Source of the DNA: Tissierellia bacterium
Lineage (GTDB): Bacteria > Bacillota > Clostridia > Tissierellales > Peptoniphilaceae
Assembly: GCA_030537875.1 (NCBI GenBank)
Contig: JAUNVC010000007.1
Coordinates: 1 to 61,589 of the forward strand
Length of the DNA stretch: 61,589 nt
Direction: 5' to 3'
Notes under the pieces: generated by a model
The model's database searches: none
Told to the model about the DNA's origin: nothing
What the model saw: the letters and a program-made list of their open reading frames with translations, nothing else
Made by a program: the position numbers and the translations under genes
In this document: positions 17,800 to 25,967 of the stretch, piece after piece
How positions within the stretch are numbered: position 1 is the stretch's first letter
Layout of the letters: each line of letters opens with the position of its first letter

Positions 17800-19020
17800 T
17801 TGCACAAATTTAATACTAAAAACTATTTCTATGTATATCTAGAGGAAGTTAAACAAGCCTATAAGTTTGAAACGAAGGAAGAGAGACAGGACTTTATAGA
17901 ACAAGATGTAGAAGAAATTTTGAAAGATAGTGAACCTTTGATGTCTATTGGTCCTAAGACACGACGTGGCTTATTTCTTAATATTGCAAATACATGTAAT
18001 ATGCGGTGTACATATTGTTTTGCTAACCAAGGTAATTATGGGAAGAAACCTGGAATTATGGATTCAGGAACAGCGAGAAAAGCTGTCGACTATTTTATTA
18101 GAATGACGGAGCCTTGCTTTCAAATTAACATAATATTTTTCGGTGGAGAGCCATTGGTTAATTTTCCGGTCATAGTGGAAACGGTAAATCATGTTAATAA
18201 AACTTACTCTAACCGAGATATTAAGTTTCATTTGGTTACGAACGCCACTCTACTAAGCAAGAAAAGGATTGATTTTTTATCTGAGCACAATTTTAGTTTA
18301 GGAGTCAGTATCGATGGGTGCAGAGAAATTCAAAACAAACAAAGACCTTTGATTAACGGAAAAGATTCATATTATGAAACAACTAAACATTTGGAATACA
18401 TATTAAAAAGAATGAATAATGTACATGCAAGAGGAACATATGTAGATTTTAATGAACCTTTGGTGGATGCATATAGAAGTCTTTTAAAACTGGGGTTTAG
18501 AGAAGTTTCTATACCACCGGATGTTTTAGGCTGTAAAAATATAAATCAGTACGAAAGACTAGAATATCAATTGGATTTGTTATTTGAATACATAGTTGAT
18601 TATGCAAATAAAACCTTTACACTTCCATTTGGTATTTATATTGAAAGCTTGAGAAGATTATTTATGCAAAAAATAGATGTTGAATATACATGTGGATTAG
18701 GTGAGGATATATTATCAATAGATTATAATGGAAATATTTATCCATGTCATCGTTTTTCGTCAGAGGAAAAGTTCAAGATAGGTAATATTGATGATTATGT
18801 AAATACAAAAGAGTTGGAATTTACTTCAACAATATGCAATGCGTGTTGGAATAGATATACTTGCTCTCACGGCTGTCATTACAATGATTACATATTAGAA
18901 AAAGGGGAAAACAAAAAAAATCCTCTGTGGTGTAAGTATGCTAAGAAGTTAACGGAACAATCAATAAAATTGTGTGAATCCTTACCGAAGGAACTCATAG
19001 AGGAATATTGTTTGAAATGA
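17800..19020 (+). CDS. Radical SAM/SPASM peptide maturase
   Basis: A 406-residue radical SAM enzyme likely to modify the preceding peptide. The [4Fe-4S] SAM-binding motif CNMRCTYC has cysteines 66, 70 and 73; GGEP lies at 115-118. The SPASM domain has C298, C316, C346, C349, C355, C359 and C378 in the standard CX2CX5CX3C arrangement for two auxiliary clusters. The N-terminal 50 residues (MHKFNTKNYFYVY...) resemble the start of SCIFF/QhpD-type thioether maturases and may bind the leader. The start TTG 17800 is six bases after GGAG and 15 bases after the precursor stop. Composition is strikingly AT-rich compared with flanking genes, pointing to transfer. Exact chemistry cannot be read from sequence. 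Confidence 0.88.
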   Translation: MHKFNTKNYFYVYLEEVKQAYKFETKEERQDFIEQDVEEILKDSEPLMSIGPKTRRGLFLNIANTCNMRCTYCFANQGNYGKKPGIMDSGTARKAVDYFIRMTEPCFQINIIFFGGEPLVNFPVIVETVNHVNKTYSNRDIKFHLVTNATLLSKKRIDFLSEHNFSLGVSIDGCREIQNKQRPLINGKDSYYETTKHLEYILKRMNNVHARGTYVDFNEPLVDAYRSLLKLGFREVSIPPDVLGCKNINQYERLEYQLDLLFEYIVDYANKTFTLPFGIYIESLRRLFMQKIDVEYTCGLGEDILSIDYNGNIYPCHRFSSEEKFKIGNIDDYVNTKELEFTSTICNACWNRYTCSHGCHYNDYILEKGENKKNPLWCKYAKKLTEQSIKLCESLPKELIEEYCLK

Positions 19021-20930
19021 AGACTATTCGAAAATATATACAATGGCTAAAAGTATATGGTGGAAAAAGGGGGAAGAACTCTTTATTACTTTTTCTTTTG
19101 GCCATTGTTTTTCATGGGATGGTCGTACTGGCACCGGCCATTCAGAAAAACCTCATAGAGTCGTTGACCCATGCAGCCATTGATCACAGAGCCATTCTCT
19201 ATTACATAGGTGTTGCCCTTTGTCTGGCCATATGTACAGTGTTGGAAGTCTTTTTGTTGATTCAGATGAAGTTGACTTTGCAAAAGAAATTTACCCTTAC
19301 CATGCTCCACTCTATGTTGCGTTCTGAAAATAAGATTATTCAAAAAAGGGGTGCAGGGGCCTATTTAAGTCGCATCTTTGGGGATGCGGAGCAGATGAGC
19401 AACTTATATGGAGAGAATATTTTTACCGGCTTTATCAGTGTCCTTTCATCGATTGTGATTTTTATCATCGCCACCCGCTGGACACCATTATTTGCCTATG
19501 TGACCATTCCTACCACAATTCTGATTATTATCGTGATGATAGGCACCAATCAACTTCAGATGAAGTACTTTGCCTTGGCTCGTGAAAAGATTTATGAATT
19601 AAATCCCTGTGCCCTAGAACTCATAGAAAACAGAAAGACGATGATGGGGAATTTGTCCAATACCATGGCGTTTTCTTCCATCAAAGAGACCATGGAAGAA
19701 AGGGACCGTATGTTTTATAAATCGAGTCTTGCTGCCACCTTGGGAAACACATTGATACGGGTCATCAAAGACCTATCCTTTGTGTGCTTTTTTATTTTCT
19801 CTATGAATGAAATCCTGCGAGGTAAGCTGGACATTGCCACCTTTATTCCACTTATGGCATATTTGAACTTCTTCTATGCTCCTGTGGGTGAATGGAAGGA
19901 GTGGCAGGAAAGACTTTCAAAATTTGACTTTTTCAGCAAACGAAATGAAGAAAATTTTATGTTGAAACAGCACTATACTCTACCAGAAAATCATAGTCTT
20001 CGATTGGCAGGGGTCTCTGTAAAGCGAGGAGAAAAGACCATTTTATCTGATTTTCATCTCACCTTGGACCAAGTCTATGGTGTGGTTGGCCTATCGGGGG
20101 AGGGAAAGAGCACCCTGATTAAGGCACTTTTAAAAGAAATAGAAGACTACGAAGGACATATCGAAATCGGTGGGAAAGATGCCAGAGAAATTCCTTTGCC
20201 CATTGTTCATGGTTTCTTTAATACCTCATTTCAAGAGGCCGAGATTTTTGATGGAGATTTAAACTATAATGTAACTTTGGGTCGGACTGGGTTGGATGAT
20301 ATGACATATGATCAAAAACAAAAGGCCCTGGAAGAAAAGATAGGTGCGGAACTGGGAAGACTAGAAAAGGGTGAATCCATTTTGGACAGGGATCTCTTTT
20401 TGGAGATATACCATCTAGAACCATTTGAGTGGACGGAAGAAATGGAAGCCCAATGCAGATCCCATCTAGGCAATGTGGAATCCACGGCCCGAGAAATGGC
20501 AAAGATTTTAATGACAAAAAAGTATTATAAGACGAGCAGGTATGAATACATCCTAGAGGCTCTTCATTTACATCCTCTGGAGGAGAGAGAATTTGGACAG
20601 CGGGGAAGCCATATTTCCGGCGGAGAAAAGAATAAAGTTGCTTTGGCGAGATTCTATCTCAAAGAAGATTTTCCCTTCATTATGGACGAACCCTTTACGT
20701 CCCTTGACGAAAAATCGGAGAAAGAAAATCTTGCAATTTTATCTTCCATGGTGCGTGGCGGAAGGGGTCTGGTCATCAGTCACAAGTTGAATATTCTCCG
20801 TGAACTATCCGATGAAATCATTGTGATTCATGGCGGAAGAGTGGAAGCCGTTGGAACCCATGAAGAACTATTATCCAGATCCAAATTATATGGAGAGCTC
20901 TATCAAATGTATAGGGAAAAGAGAAAATAA
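19017..20930 (+). CDS. ABC transporter, permease-ATPase fusion, with enlarged ATPase domain
   Basis: A 637-residue half-transporter with about six membrane helices (residues 20-310) and a C-terminal ATPase. Walker A GLSGEGKST, signature HISGGEKNK and Walker B FPFIMDEP with its glutamate are present, as is the H-loop ISHKL. Between the Q-loop side and the signature the helical subdomain holds roughly 60 extra acidic/basic residues (around 430-510), unusual for exporters. No C39 peptidase domain is present, so leader removal needs another enzyme. ATG 19017 overlaps the maturase stop as ATGA; TTG 19008 is an alternative. Its base use is closer to the host than that of the maturase. Export of the mature peptide is inferred. 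Confidence 0.8.
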   Translation: MKTIRKYIQWLKVYGGKRGKNSLLLFLLAIVFHGMVVLAPAIQKNLIESLTHAAIDHRAILYYIGVALCLAICTVLEVFLLIQMKLTLQKKFTLTMLHSMLRSENKIIQKRGAGAYLSRIFGDAEQMSNLYGENIFTGFISVLSSIVIFIIATRWTPLFAYVTIPTTILIIIVMIGTNQLQMKYFALAREKIYELNPCALELIENRKTMMGNLSNTMAFSSIKETMEERDRMFYKSSLAATLGNTLIRVIKDLSFVCFFIFSMNEILRGKLDIATFIPLMAYLNFFYAPVGEWKEWQERLSKFDFFSKRNEENFMLKQHYTLPENHSLRLAGVSVKRGEKTILSDFHLTLDQVYGVVGLSGEGKSTLIKALLKEIEDYEGHIEIGGKDAREIPLPIVHGFFNTSFQEAEIFDGDLNYNVTLGRTGLDDMTYDQKQKALEEKIGAELGRLEKGESILDRDLFLEIYHLEPFEWTEEMEAQCRSHLGNVESTAREMAKILMTKKYYKTSRYEYILEALHLHPLEEREFGQRGSHISGGEKNKVALARFYLKEDFPFIMDEPFTSLDEKSEKENLAILSSMVRGGRGLVISHKLNILRELSDEIIVIHGGRVEAVGTHEELLSRSKLYGELYQMYREKRK

Positions 20931-20993
20931 GGCTCTAAGGGTATCCATGCTAGCAGCATCTGTGTTTCTAAACCATCGATCATGAAATCACCC

Positions 20994-21021
20994 TTGTTTT
21001 AAATTTTTTCTGTTGTATAAT
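20994..21021 (+). promoter_or_regulatory. Promoter of small membrane protein gene
   Basis: TTGTTT (20994-20999), 16-base spacer, TATAAT (21016-21021), 45 bases before the gene. Confidence 0.65.
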
Positions 21022-21065
21022 AGAAGCAAGGTAGCGAAATCAAGACATGAAAAAGGAGGGTTTTC

Positions 21066-21239
21066 ATGAAAAAGAAACACATACTCTATGGACTTTGGGC
21101 CATCATTGCAATCCTTTTTGGATTTATGATTCGACCCATCTTTACGCAGCCCGATCTGGGACTAAAGGTGCTATTTGTTGCTCTTATCGTGATGATCATC
21201 ATCTTGATCTATTGGATGCGAAGGACGTATAGGATGTAG
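21066..21239 (+). CDS. Small two-helix membrane protein
   Basis: A 57-residue protein not assigned to a known family. ATG 21066 follows AAGGAGGG. Helix one covers about residues 6-22 and helix two about 33-50, joined by a short loop containing RPIFTQPD; both ends are basic. A frameshifted tandem copy lies 90 bases downstream with matching YG, PIF, Q and D residues and its own promoter, so the gene arose by duplication. Function unknown; such proteins often modulate larger membrane complexes. Confidence 0.7.
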   Translation: MKKKHILYGLWAIIAILFGFMIRPIFTQPDLGLKVLFVALIVMIIILIYWMRRTYRM

Positions 21240-21266
21240 GACCTACTCTCATCGATCTTTCCTCTT

Positions 21267-21294
21267 TGAAATGGAATCTTTTTATGGTACAATA
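21267..21294 (+). promoter_or_regulatory. Promoter of the second small membrane gene copy
   Basis: TTGAAA (21267-21272), 16-base spacer, TACAAT (21289-21294). It mirrors the arrangement of the first copy. Confidence 0.65.
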
Positions 21295-21331
21295 CATAGG
21301 GTCCAATAAGTCGGACCAAAAGGAGGAACCA

Positions 21332-21524
21332 ATGAAAGATCAACGATTTTTCTATGGGATTGTGGGTTTTATTGCCGCACTTTTTGTGATTGTGGGAGAA
21401 CCTATTTTCTCGCAACTAGATCAATGTGAAGATTAAATTTTCCATTCTCGCCATCATAACCTTTGCAACCATCCTGTATCTTCATTTGAAGATACGCACC
21501 TTGGGAAAAAAGGTAGATAAGTAA
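21332..21524 (+). pseudogene. Frameshifted paralog of the small membrane protein
   Basis: ATG 21332 follows AAAGGAGG and reads 34 residues (MKDQRFFYGIVGFIAALFVI then VGEPIFSQLDQ) before TAA at 21434-21436. The missing second helix continues in another frame from GTG 21426 (VKIKFSILAIITFATILYL) to TAA at 21524. Comparison with the intact copy places the break just after the QxD residues at about 21423-21426, a one-base insertion or equivalent. It may be a pseudogene, two overlapping short peptides, or a sequencing error. Confidence 0.65.
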
Positions 21525-21571
21525 ATGCATAGGAAAAAATTCTAGAATTGATTTGACAGATAATCTTTACC

Positions 21572-21612
21572 CCTCCCCTTGGACCTAAAAGGAGCCAAAG
21601 GGAGGTTTTTTC
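21572..21612 (+). terminator. Intrinsic terminator after the small membrane genes
   Basis: CCTCCCCTTGG (21572-21582) pairs, with one mismatch, with CCAAAGGGAGG (21595-21605), followed by six T. Confidence 0.8.
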
Positions 21613-21635
21613 ATTGGCCCAATCGATGGTTTCCA

Positions 21636-21660
21636 AATAAAAAAAGCCGCAAAGCGACTT
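21636..21660 (-). terminator. Intrinsic terminator of the ArsR-type gene
   Basis: Read on the minus strand: AGTCGC-TTT-GCGGCT followed by seven T. It lies just past the stop codon at 21667. Confidence 0.8.
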
Positions 21661-21666
21661 ATGAGA

Positions 21667-22704
21667 TTAAGATTTTTCTGAAAGTTTTAAATCTTTTTGA
21701 AGGGCATCAAAGACCCTTTGGATCAAGGCGTCATTGACTTCATATTTTCCCGTTCCCTCGTTGGTTTGGATGAGATCGTGTTCTGCCAGGGTTTTTAATT
21801 GATAGGTCACGCCGGCAGAGGTGATGGAAAATATGGCAGCCAATACCTTATTGGTTGTGATTCCCCCTTTAATCATTTTAAGAATGCCAAAACGGGTGGG
21901 ATCTGCCAAGAGTTTCAATATGTCAAGACATTGTCGTTCATCAACGGCTTCACTGCCTTCTTTTGCCAATATATTGTCCCATAGAAATAGACCCATGGAG
22001 AAAAAGCAGGTTTTTTCTCCATATAAACTCATATCAATGGAAACTCGATTTACATTCATGGGAAGAATATAGATCTCACTGGGTTCTGGGCTTTGGGGAA
22101 GAAAATCGTAATAAAACTTTTGTAAAATCTTTTCTTGGTTGGTGGATAGTTTTTGGCATTTGCATTCGATAAGGGAGGGAAACTCCTTTTCCAATCCATG
22201 ATAGTGTTTACGATAGAGCTGGGCGGTCTTTGTGTAGATGGAAAGGAGTTGTTTTTTGGTTCGTTCAAAATCACCCAATAGACTTAGGATGCACCATTTT
22301 CCTTCGGGAGACAGATCGGTTTCATTTAACTCGGCCACGGAAAAATCTTCTTCTAGACCCAATCCAATGGATAGCATGGCACGGATGTCTTCCTGTTTTA
22401 AAGCTTCCAGTTGGGTGGTGAAAGCATCGAAGGTATCCAAGGGATGGTTCATTTTGTAATAGGCATAGAGACTTGTATACATATTAAAGCCCTTGGAAAC
22501 AAAGTGAGAAATGGGGAGTCGAAGATCTTCCAAGTCTTTTTGATAGGATAGGATGGCTTTCATATAGGCTTCTTCTGTGGTGCTATACTCTCTCTCTTTT
22601 GTATCAAAGAAATCTTTTTCCAATTCCTCTGAGTGGATTTCAAGGGTCGCAATGAAATCACGAACTAAATTTTTTTCCGCAATAAGGTTCATATCCACCT
22701 TCAC
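21667..22704 (-). CDS. ArsR-type winged-helix regulator with long N-terminal domain
   Basis: A 345-residue protein whose C-terminal 80 residues form an ArsR-like helix-turn-helix: ILKLLADPTRFGILKMIKGG, then SITSAGVTYQLKTLAEHDLI as recognition helix and wing. The first 250 residues are helical and not assigned; they may bind ligand or dimerize. No clear CxC metal site of the ArsR/SmtB type is present, so metal sensing is unsupported. ATG 22704 or the in-frame ATG 22692 may start it. An AACCATGGTT palindrome (22732-22741) and an extended -10 TGCTATTAT (minus strand, near 22770) lie upstream, compatible with autoregulation. Confidence 0.75.
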   Translation of the reverse strand: MKVDMNLIAEKNLVRDFIATLEIHSEELEKDFFDTKEREYSTTEEAYMKAILSYQKDLEDLRLPISHFVSKGFNMYTSLYAYYKMNHPLDTFDAFTTQLEALKQEDIRAMLSIGLGLEEDFSVAELNETDLSPEGKWCILSLLGDFERTKKQLLSIYTKTAQLYRKHYHGLEKEFPSLIECKCQKLSTNQEKILQKFYYDFLPQSPEPSEIYILPMNVNRVSIDMSLYGEKTCFFSMGLFLWDNILAKEGSEAVDERQCLDILKLLADPTRFGILKMIKGGITTNKVLAAIFSITSAGVTYQLKTLAEHDLIQTNEGTGKYEVNDALIQRVFDALQKDLKLSEKS

Positions 22705-22878
22705 TCCTATGATAAAAAACCAATGGCTCTAAACCATGGTTCCTGTTAGAATACCGCTTGGTTTCATAATAGCATATTTTGAGGGGGAATAAAAGAGGGA
22801 AAAAAGACAAAGAATTATAAAATGAATATATGTTCATATATTTACTATTACAACTACATTACATATCTATAGGAAATG

Positions 22879-22907
22879 TTGAATAAAAAACATTCCCATG
22901 GTATACT
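22879..22907 (+). promoter_or_regulatory. Promoter of the secreted protein gene
   Basis: TTGAAT (22879-22884), 17-base spacer, TATACT (22902-22907), starting a leader of about 85 bases. Confidence 0.75.
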
Positions 22908-22911
22908 TGGG

Positions 22912-22981
22912 GTGATCCATGGATCGAGTAGAAGCTGGGTATCTCTTGGATACCCCAGGGTCATATCTTTAGGATATGGAA
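22912..22981 (+). promoter_or_regulatory. Structured leader with three dyads
   Basis: Three hairpin-forming repeats follow the promoter: the 12-base palindrome GATCCATGGATC, then CTGGGTATC-TCTTG-GATACCCCAG (one bulge), then CATATC-TTTAG-GATATG. None has a T-run, so this is not a plain terminator. It may stabilise the mRNA or be a regulatory RNA; no known riboswitch class is recognised. Confidence 0.5.
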
Positions 22982-22998
22982 ACAAAGGAGGTACGAAG

Positions 22999-23388
22999 TT
23001 GAGAAAAACAATTGCCATTGTATTGGCTCTTGCAATGCTCCTTCTTCCCACCACGATTTTTGCGGAAAAATCCGCAGCGCAAATCGATCAGGAAGTCAAT
23101 GCTGCCATGAGGAAGCTCATGCAACCCATGAGCCCCTTGATGGCGATGTTCCGCGAGGACGCCCAAATCTACGGAAGGGATTGGGGTGCGCCTGATGACG
23201 GAGCAGGAACTAGATTTGAAACTGTTGTTGTGACCTTGAGAGGGAATCTCTATGATGTTGCACCAACCTATTTCTTCAACTCTGGTGGATACAAAGGAAC
23301 GTTACGATACCAACACAAAGAGTTTGTAGTCATCAACGGTGAAAATTATACCCTTGTAAAATACAACGGGGAAGTCACTAAACACTAA
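22999..23388 (+). CDS. Small secreted protein of unknown function
   Basis: A 129-residue precursor with a classical signal peptide (RKTIAIVLALAMLLLPTTIFA, cleavage after the A before EKSAAQ). The start is TTG 22999 after AAAGGAGGT; a longer in-frame reading from 22876 would cross the promoter and leader and is rejected. The mature part is rich in methionine around residues 37-50 and ends in beta-prone segments such as GENYTLVKYNGEV. No lipobox cysteine or anchor is present, so release or wall-binding is likely. I do not recognise the family. Confidence 0.75.
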   Translation: MRKTIAIVLALAMLLLPTTIFAEKSAAQIDQEVNAAMRKLMQPMSPLMAMFREDAQIYGRDWGAPDDGAGTRFETVVVTLRGNLYDVAPTYFFNSGGYKGTLRYQHKEFVVINGENYTLVKYNGEVTKH

Positions 23389-23430
23389 ACATCTCACAGA
23401 TGTTGGAGGAAGACAAATTTGTCATATGAA

Positions 23431-23462
23431 AAGGGGATACGCTGGGTCGTATCCCTTTTTAG
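23431..23462 (+). terminator. Intrinsic terminator after the secreted protein gene
   Basis: GGGATACG (23434-23441) pairs with CGTATCCC (23448-23455) around CTGGGT, followed by TTTTT. Confidence 0.8.
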
Positions 23463-23507
23463 GTGAAATGGTCTGGTTTTATTCTGGAGCAGCTTTTGGA
23501 AACCGTC

Positions 23508-23536
23508 TTGTCAAGAACCGCTCAATACGTTACAAT
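23508..23536 (+). promoter_or_regulatory. Promoter of the amidohydrolase gene
   Basis: TTGTCA (23508-23513), 17-base spacer, TACAAT (23531-23536). Its place rules out in-frame starts upstream of it. Confidence 0.75.
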
Positions 23537-23554
23537 AGGGGTAGAGGTGATCGT

Positions 23555-24682
23555 GTGCTTTTAAAGGGTGGTATCTATTTAACAGAAGAGGGAGTTTTAA
23601 AAGAAAATCCCGGAATTTACATTCGAAATGGAAAAATTGAGGCCATTGGTTTCCATGGAGAAGATGACCATGTGATACATCTAGATGGAATGTTTATTTT
23701 CCCCGGCTTTATCGATGCCCACTGCCACACCGGCGTGGAGGAGCAGGATATGGGCTTTGAAGGAAATGATATCAATGACGTGGGAGATCCCAATCAGGCC
23801 GACGTTCGTGGGATAGATGGATTCAACCCCTTTGATACAGGGGTGAAAGAAGCTCTGGAAGCTGGTGTGACAACCATTCATACCGGGCCCGGATCGGCCA
23901 ATTGTATTGGAGGAACCTTTACCATCGTAAAAACCCACGGAACCGTGGTGGATGAAATGGTACTGGTCAAGGATTCTGCCATGAAGATAGCCTTCGGAGA
24001 AAATCCCAAGCGTTTTCATGGTGAAAGACAGGGAAAGAGCCCCTTTACTCGTCCCAAGATTATGGCCATTCATCGGGAACAAATCATGAGAAGTCAAGAC
24101 TATGGTTCAAGAGATAACCCCACTTTTGATGCAAAGTTGGCTGCTTTCTTGCCCGTTTTGGACCAGACCATTCCACTCAAGGCCCATTGTCATAGAGCCG
24201 ATGATATTGCCAGCGCCATTCGTTTGGCTAAGGAGTTCCATTTGCGACTGACCTTGGATCACGTGACGGAAGGTCATCTCATTGCCGAGTATATTCGAGA
24301 CAGTGGATTTCCTGCCATTGTGGGCCCCAGTTTTGGAGGGCGTCCCAAGATTGAGCTGAAGAATAAGACCTATAAGACCGCCGGCATCCTATCCAATTTG
24401 GGTGTGAAAGTGGCCATCATGACTGACGCGCCAGTGATTCCTTTGGATCATCTTCCCCTCTGTGCAGCCTTGGCTGTTCGAGATGGAATGAAGCGAGAGG
24501 ATGGCTATCGCGCCATCACCATTGTCCCGGCGGAAATCATGGGAGTCGATCACCGTGTGGGAAGTATTGCTCCTGGGAAAGATGCTGATTTTGCCATCTA
24601 TGATAAGGATTTTATGGACCGTGTCGATGCTCGCTGTCTCATGACCATTGTGGAAGGTGAAGTGGTGTATGAAGCGATATAA
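23555..24682 (+). CDS. Amidohydrolase family protein (imidazolonepropionase/DHOase-like)
   Basis: A 375-residue metal-dependent hydrolase. The HxH metal site HCH is at residues 56-58 (GFIDAHCHTG), followed by further histidines in KAHCHRAD and LDHVTEGH and the catalytic aspartate in MTDAPVIP. The N-terminal beta-sandwich half is completed by the C-terminal GKDADFAIYDKD, as usual. GTG 23555 follows AGAGGTGAT and lies after the promoter. Many such predicted proteins are annotated as imidazolonepropionase-like, but no histidine-degradation genes are near and the substrate is unknown. It overlaps the next gene by 14 bases. Confidence 0.8.
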   Translation: MLLKGGIYLTEEGVLKENPGIYIRNGKIEAIGFHGEDDHVIHLDGMFIFPGFIDAHCHTGVEEQDMGFEGNDINDVGDPNQADVRGIDGFNPFDTGVKEALEAGVTTIHTGPGSANCIGGTFTIVKTHGTVVDEMVLVKDSAMKIAFGENPKRFHGERQGKSPFTRPKIMAIHREQIMRSQDYGSRDNPTFDAKLAAFLPVLDQTIPLKAHCHRADDIASAIRLAKEFHLRLTLDHVTEGHLIAEYIRDSGFPAIVGPSFGGRPKIELKNKTYKTAGILSNLGVKVAIMTDAPVIPLDHLPLCAALAVRDGMKREDGYRAITIVPAEIMGVDHRVGSIAPGKDADFAIYDKDFMDRVDARCLMTIVEGEVVYEAI

Positions 24683-25313
24683 ATATTTGATTTTTGATTG
24701 TGACGGAACCCTTTTGGATTCAAGGTTTTGTACCGTGTCGGCCTTTGAAAAAATGGTCCAGACCATCCAAGGTAGACCATTGACAGAGGAGGAGCGGGAG
24801 GAAGTATTCCATCGTCCTTCAACAGAAAGTCTTTTGGCCATGGGAGTTCCTGTGGATTCCTACCATTTGGATTTACTCAATACCTATTATTTTGAAGAGA
24901 CGGCCCATATTCAAATGTTTGATGGGTTGGAAGAGGTTCTTCGTTGTCTACAAAAAAAGGGGATCCCCATGGGGATGGCCACCAATCGAGATGAAGAGGA
25001 GAGCCTCTATGCCATGAAATACCATGGACTCTCCAAGTACTTAGAAGGATTTACCTGTCGAGATTATGTTCGCGATCCCAAACCATCGGGAGCGATGTTG
25101 ACCTATTATTTAGAAAAGTATCATATTCCCAAGGAGGAAACCCTATTCTTGGGAAATGGAACGACGGATCATTTATCCGCCATTGATGCTGGATTGGATT
25201 ATGCGTATTGTATGTGGGGAACCACCGAGATGTTGGAGGAGGAAGCCTACACCATTGAGGATCCCCGGGAAATTATGTTATATGTAGGAGAAGACTATGA
25301 TTCTTGCGAGTAA
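24669..25313 (+). CDS. HAD-family phosphatase (phosphoglycolate phosphatase-like)
   Basis: A 214-residue HAD hydrolase. Motif I DCDGTLLDS holds the nucleophile and acid aspartates; motif II is ATNRD, and the C-terminal motif GNGTTDHLSAIDAGLD matches motif IV with an unusual G-N-G-T-T-D in place of GDxxxD. The helical cap lies between residues 20 and 80. ATG 24669 is preceded by AAGGTGA. It overlaps both the amidohydrolase and maf. Substrate unknown. Confidence 0.82.
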   Translation: MKRYKYLIFDCDGTLLDSRFCTVSAFEKMVQTIQGRPLTEEEREEVFHRPSTESLLAMGVPVDSYHLDLLNTYYFEETAHIQMFDGLEEVLRCLQKKGIPMGMATNRDEEESLYAMKYHGLSKYLEGFTCRDYVRDPKPSGAMLTYYLEKYHIPKEETLFLGNGTTDHLSAIDAGLDYAYCMWGTTEMLEEEAYTIEDPREIMLYVGEDYDSCE

Positions 25314-25899
25314 CTCCCCCAGAAGGAGAATGATTCTGGATAAGTTGACCGATAATTACAGAATACAAGTTCCCACCATTGATGAAGAGGCCGTCATTCG
25401 GACCTATACCTTCAAAGAAGATTGTGAAAAAGGACTCTGTGTTATGGAATTGGCACTAAAGAAAGCTTTGGATATTGAAACCACGGAAGATGAAATGGTG
25501 GTGGCGGCAGATAGTTTGGTTTTCTATGGAGATAAGTTTATGGGAAAACCAAAGGATGCTGAGGATGCAAGAGAAACCCTGACCTTTCTTGCCGGGAAGA
25601 CCCATGAAGTGGTGACGGGAGTATGTATTCTAGAAAAGGACAATCGCCATTTCTTTTATGTGACTACGGAAGTGGAATTTTATCCCTACGATCACTTTTA
25701 TAAGACCTTGGTGGATGAATATATCGAGGAAGAGCTCCATGTGGGTAAAGCTGGCAGCTATGGAATTCAAGATAAGGGCTCCCTATTCGTAAAGAAAATC
25801 ACGGGGGACTATTACAATGTCATGGGACTTCCCGTAGTTGCCCTTCGAAAAATCAAAGAACTTATGCTAAAGAGTATTGAAGCTGTGGAACTGAAATAA
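25297..25899 (+). CDS. maf: Maf family nucleotide pyrophosphatase
   Basis: A 200-residue Maf/YhdE-type protein, hydrolysing dTTP/UTP or modified NTPs to monophosphates. ILASNSPRR at the N-terminus, AADSLV and the KAGSYGIQDKGSLFVKKI segment are diagnostic. It starts inside the HAD gene, so the two housecleaning-type enzymes are translated together. Confidence 0.88.
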   Translation: MILASNSPRRRMILDKLTDNYRIQVPTIDEEAVIRTYTFKEDCEKGLCVMELALKKALDIETTEDEMVVAADSLVFYGDKFMGKPKDAEDARETLTFLAGKTHEVVTGVCILEKDNRHFFYVTTEVEFYPYDHFYKTLVDEYIEEELHVGKAGSYGIQDKGSLFVKKITGDYYNVMGLPVVALRKIKELMLKSIEAVELK

Positions 25900-25901
25900 A
25901 C

Positions 25902-25943
25902 AAAAAATGTCACCATGGGCAAGATCCCCAGAGTGACATTTTT
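25902..25943. terminator. Bidirectional terminator between maf and trpB
   Basis: AAAAAATGTCAC (25902-25913) pairs perfectly with GTGACATTTTTT (25932-25943), with TGGG/CCCA extending the stem. It serves convergent genes on both strands. Confidence 0.88.
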
Positions 25944-25967
25944 TATTGTTTATTTTGTATGGGTACC

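Noticed and set aside
22876-22998. 41-residue N-terminal extension of the secreted protein
   Set aside because: It would run through a consensus promoter and three hairpins; TTG 22999 has AAAGGAGGT and opens a proper signal peptide.
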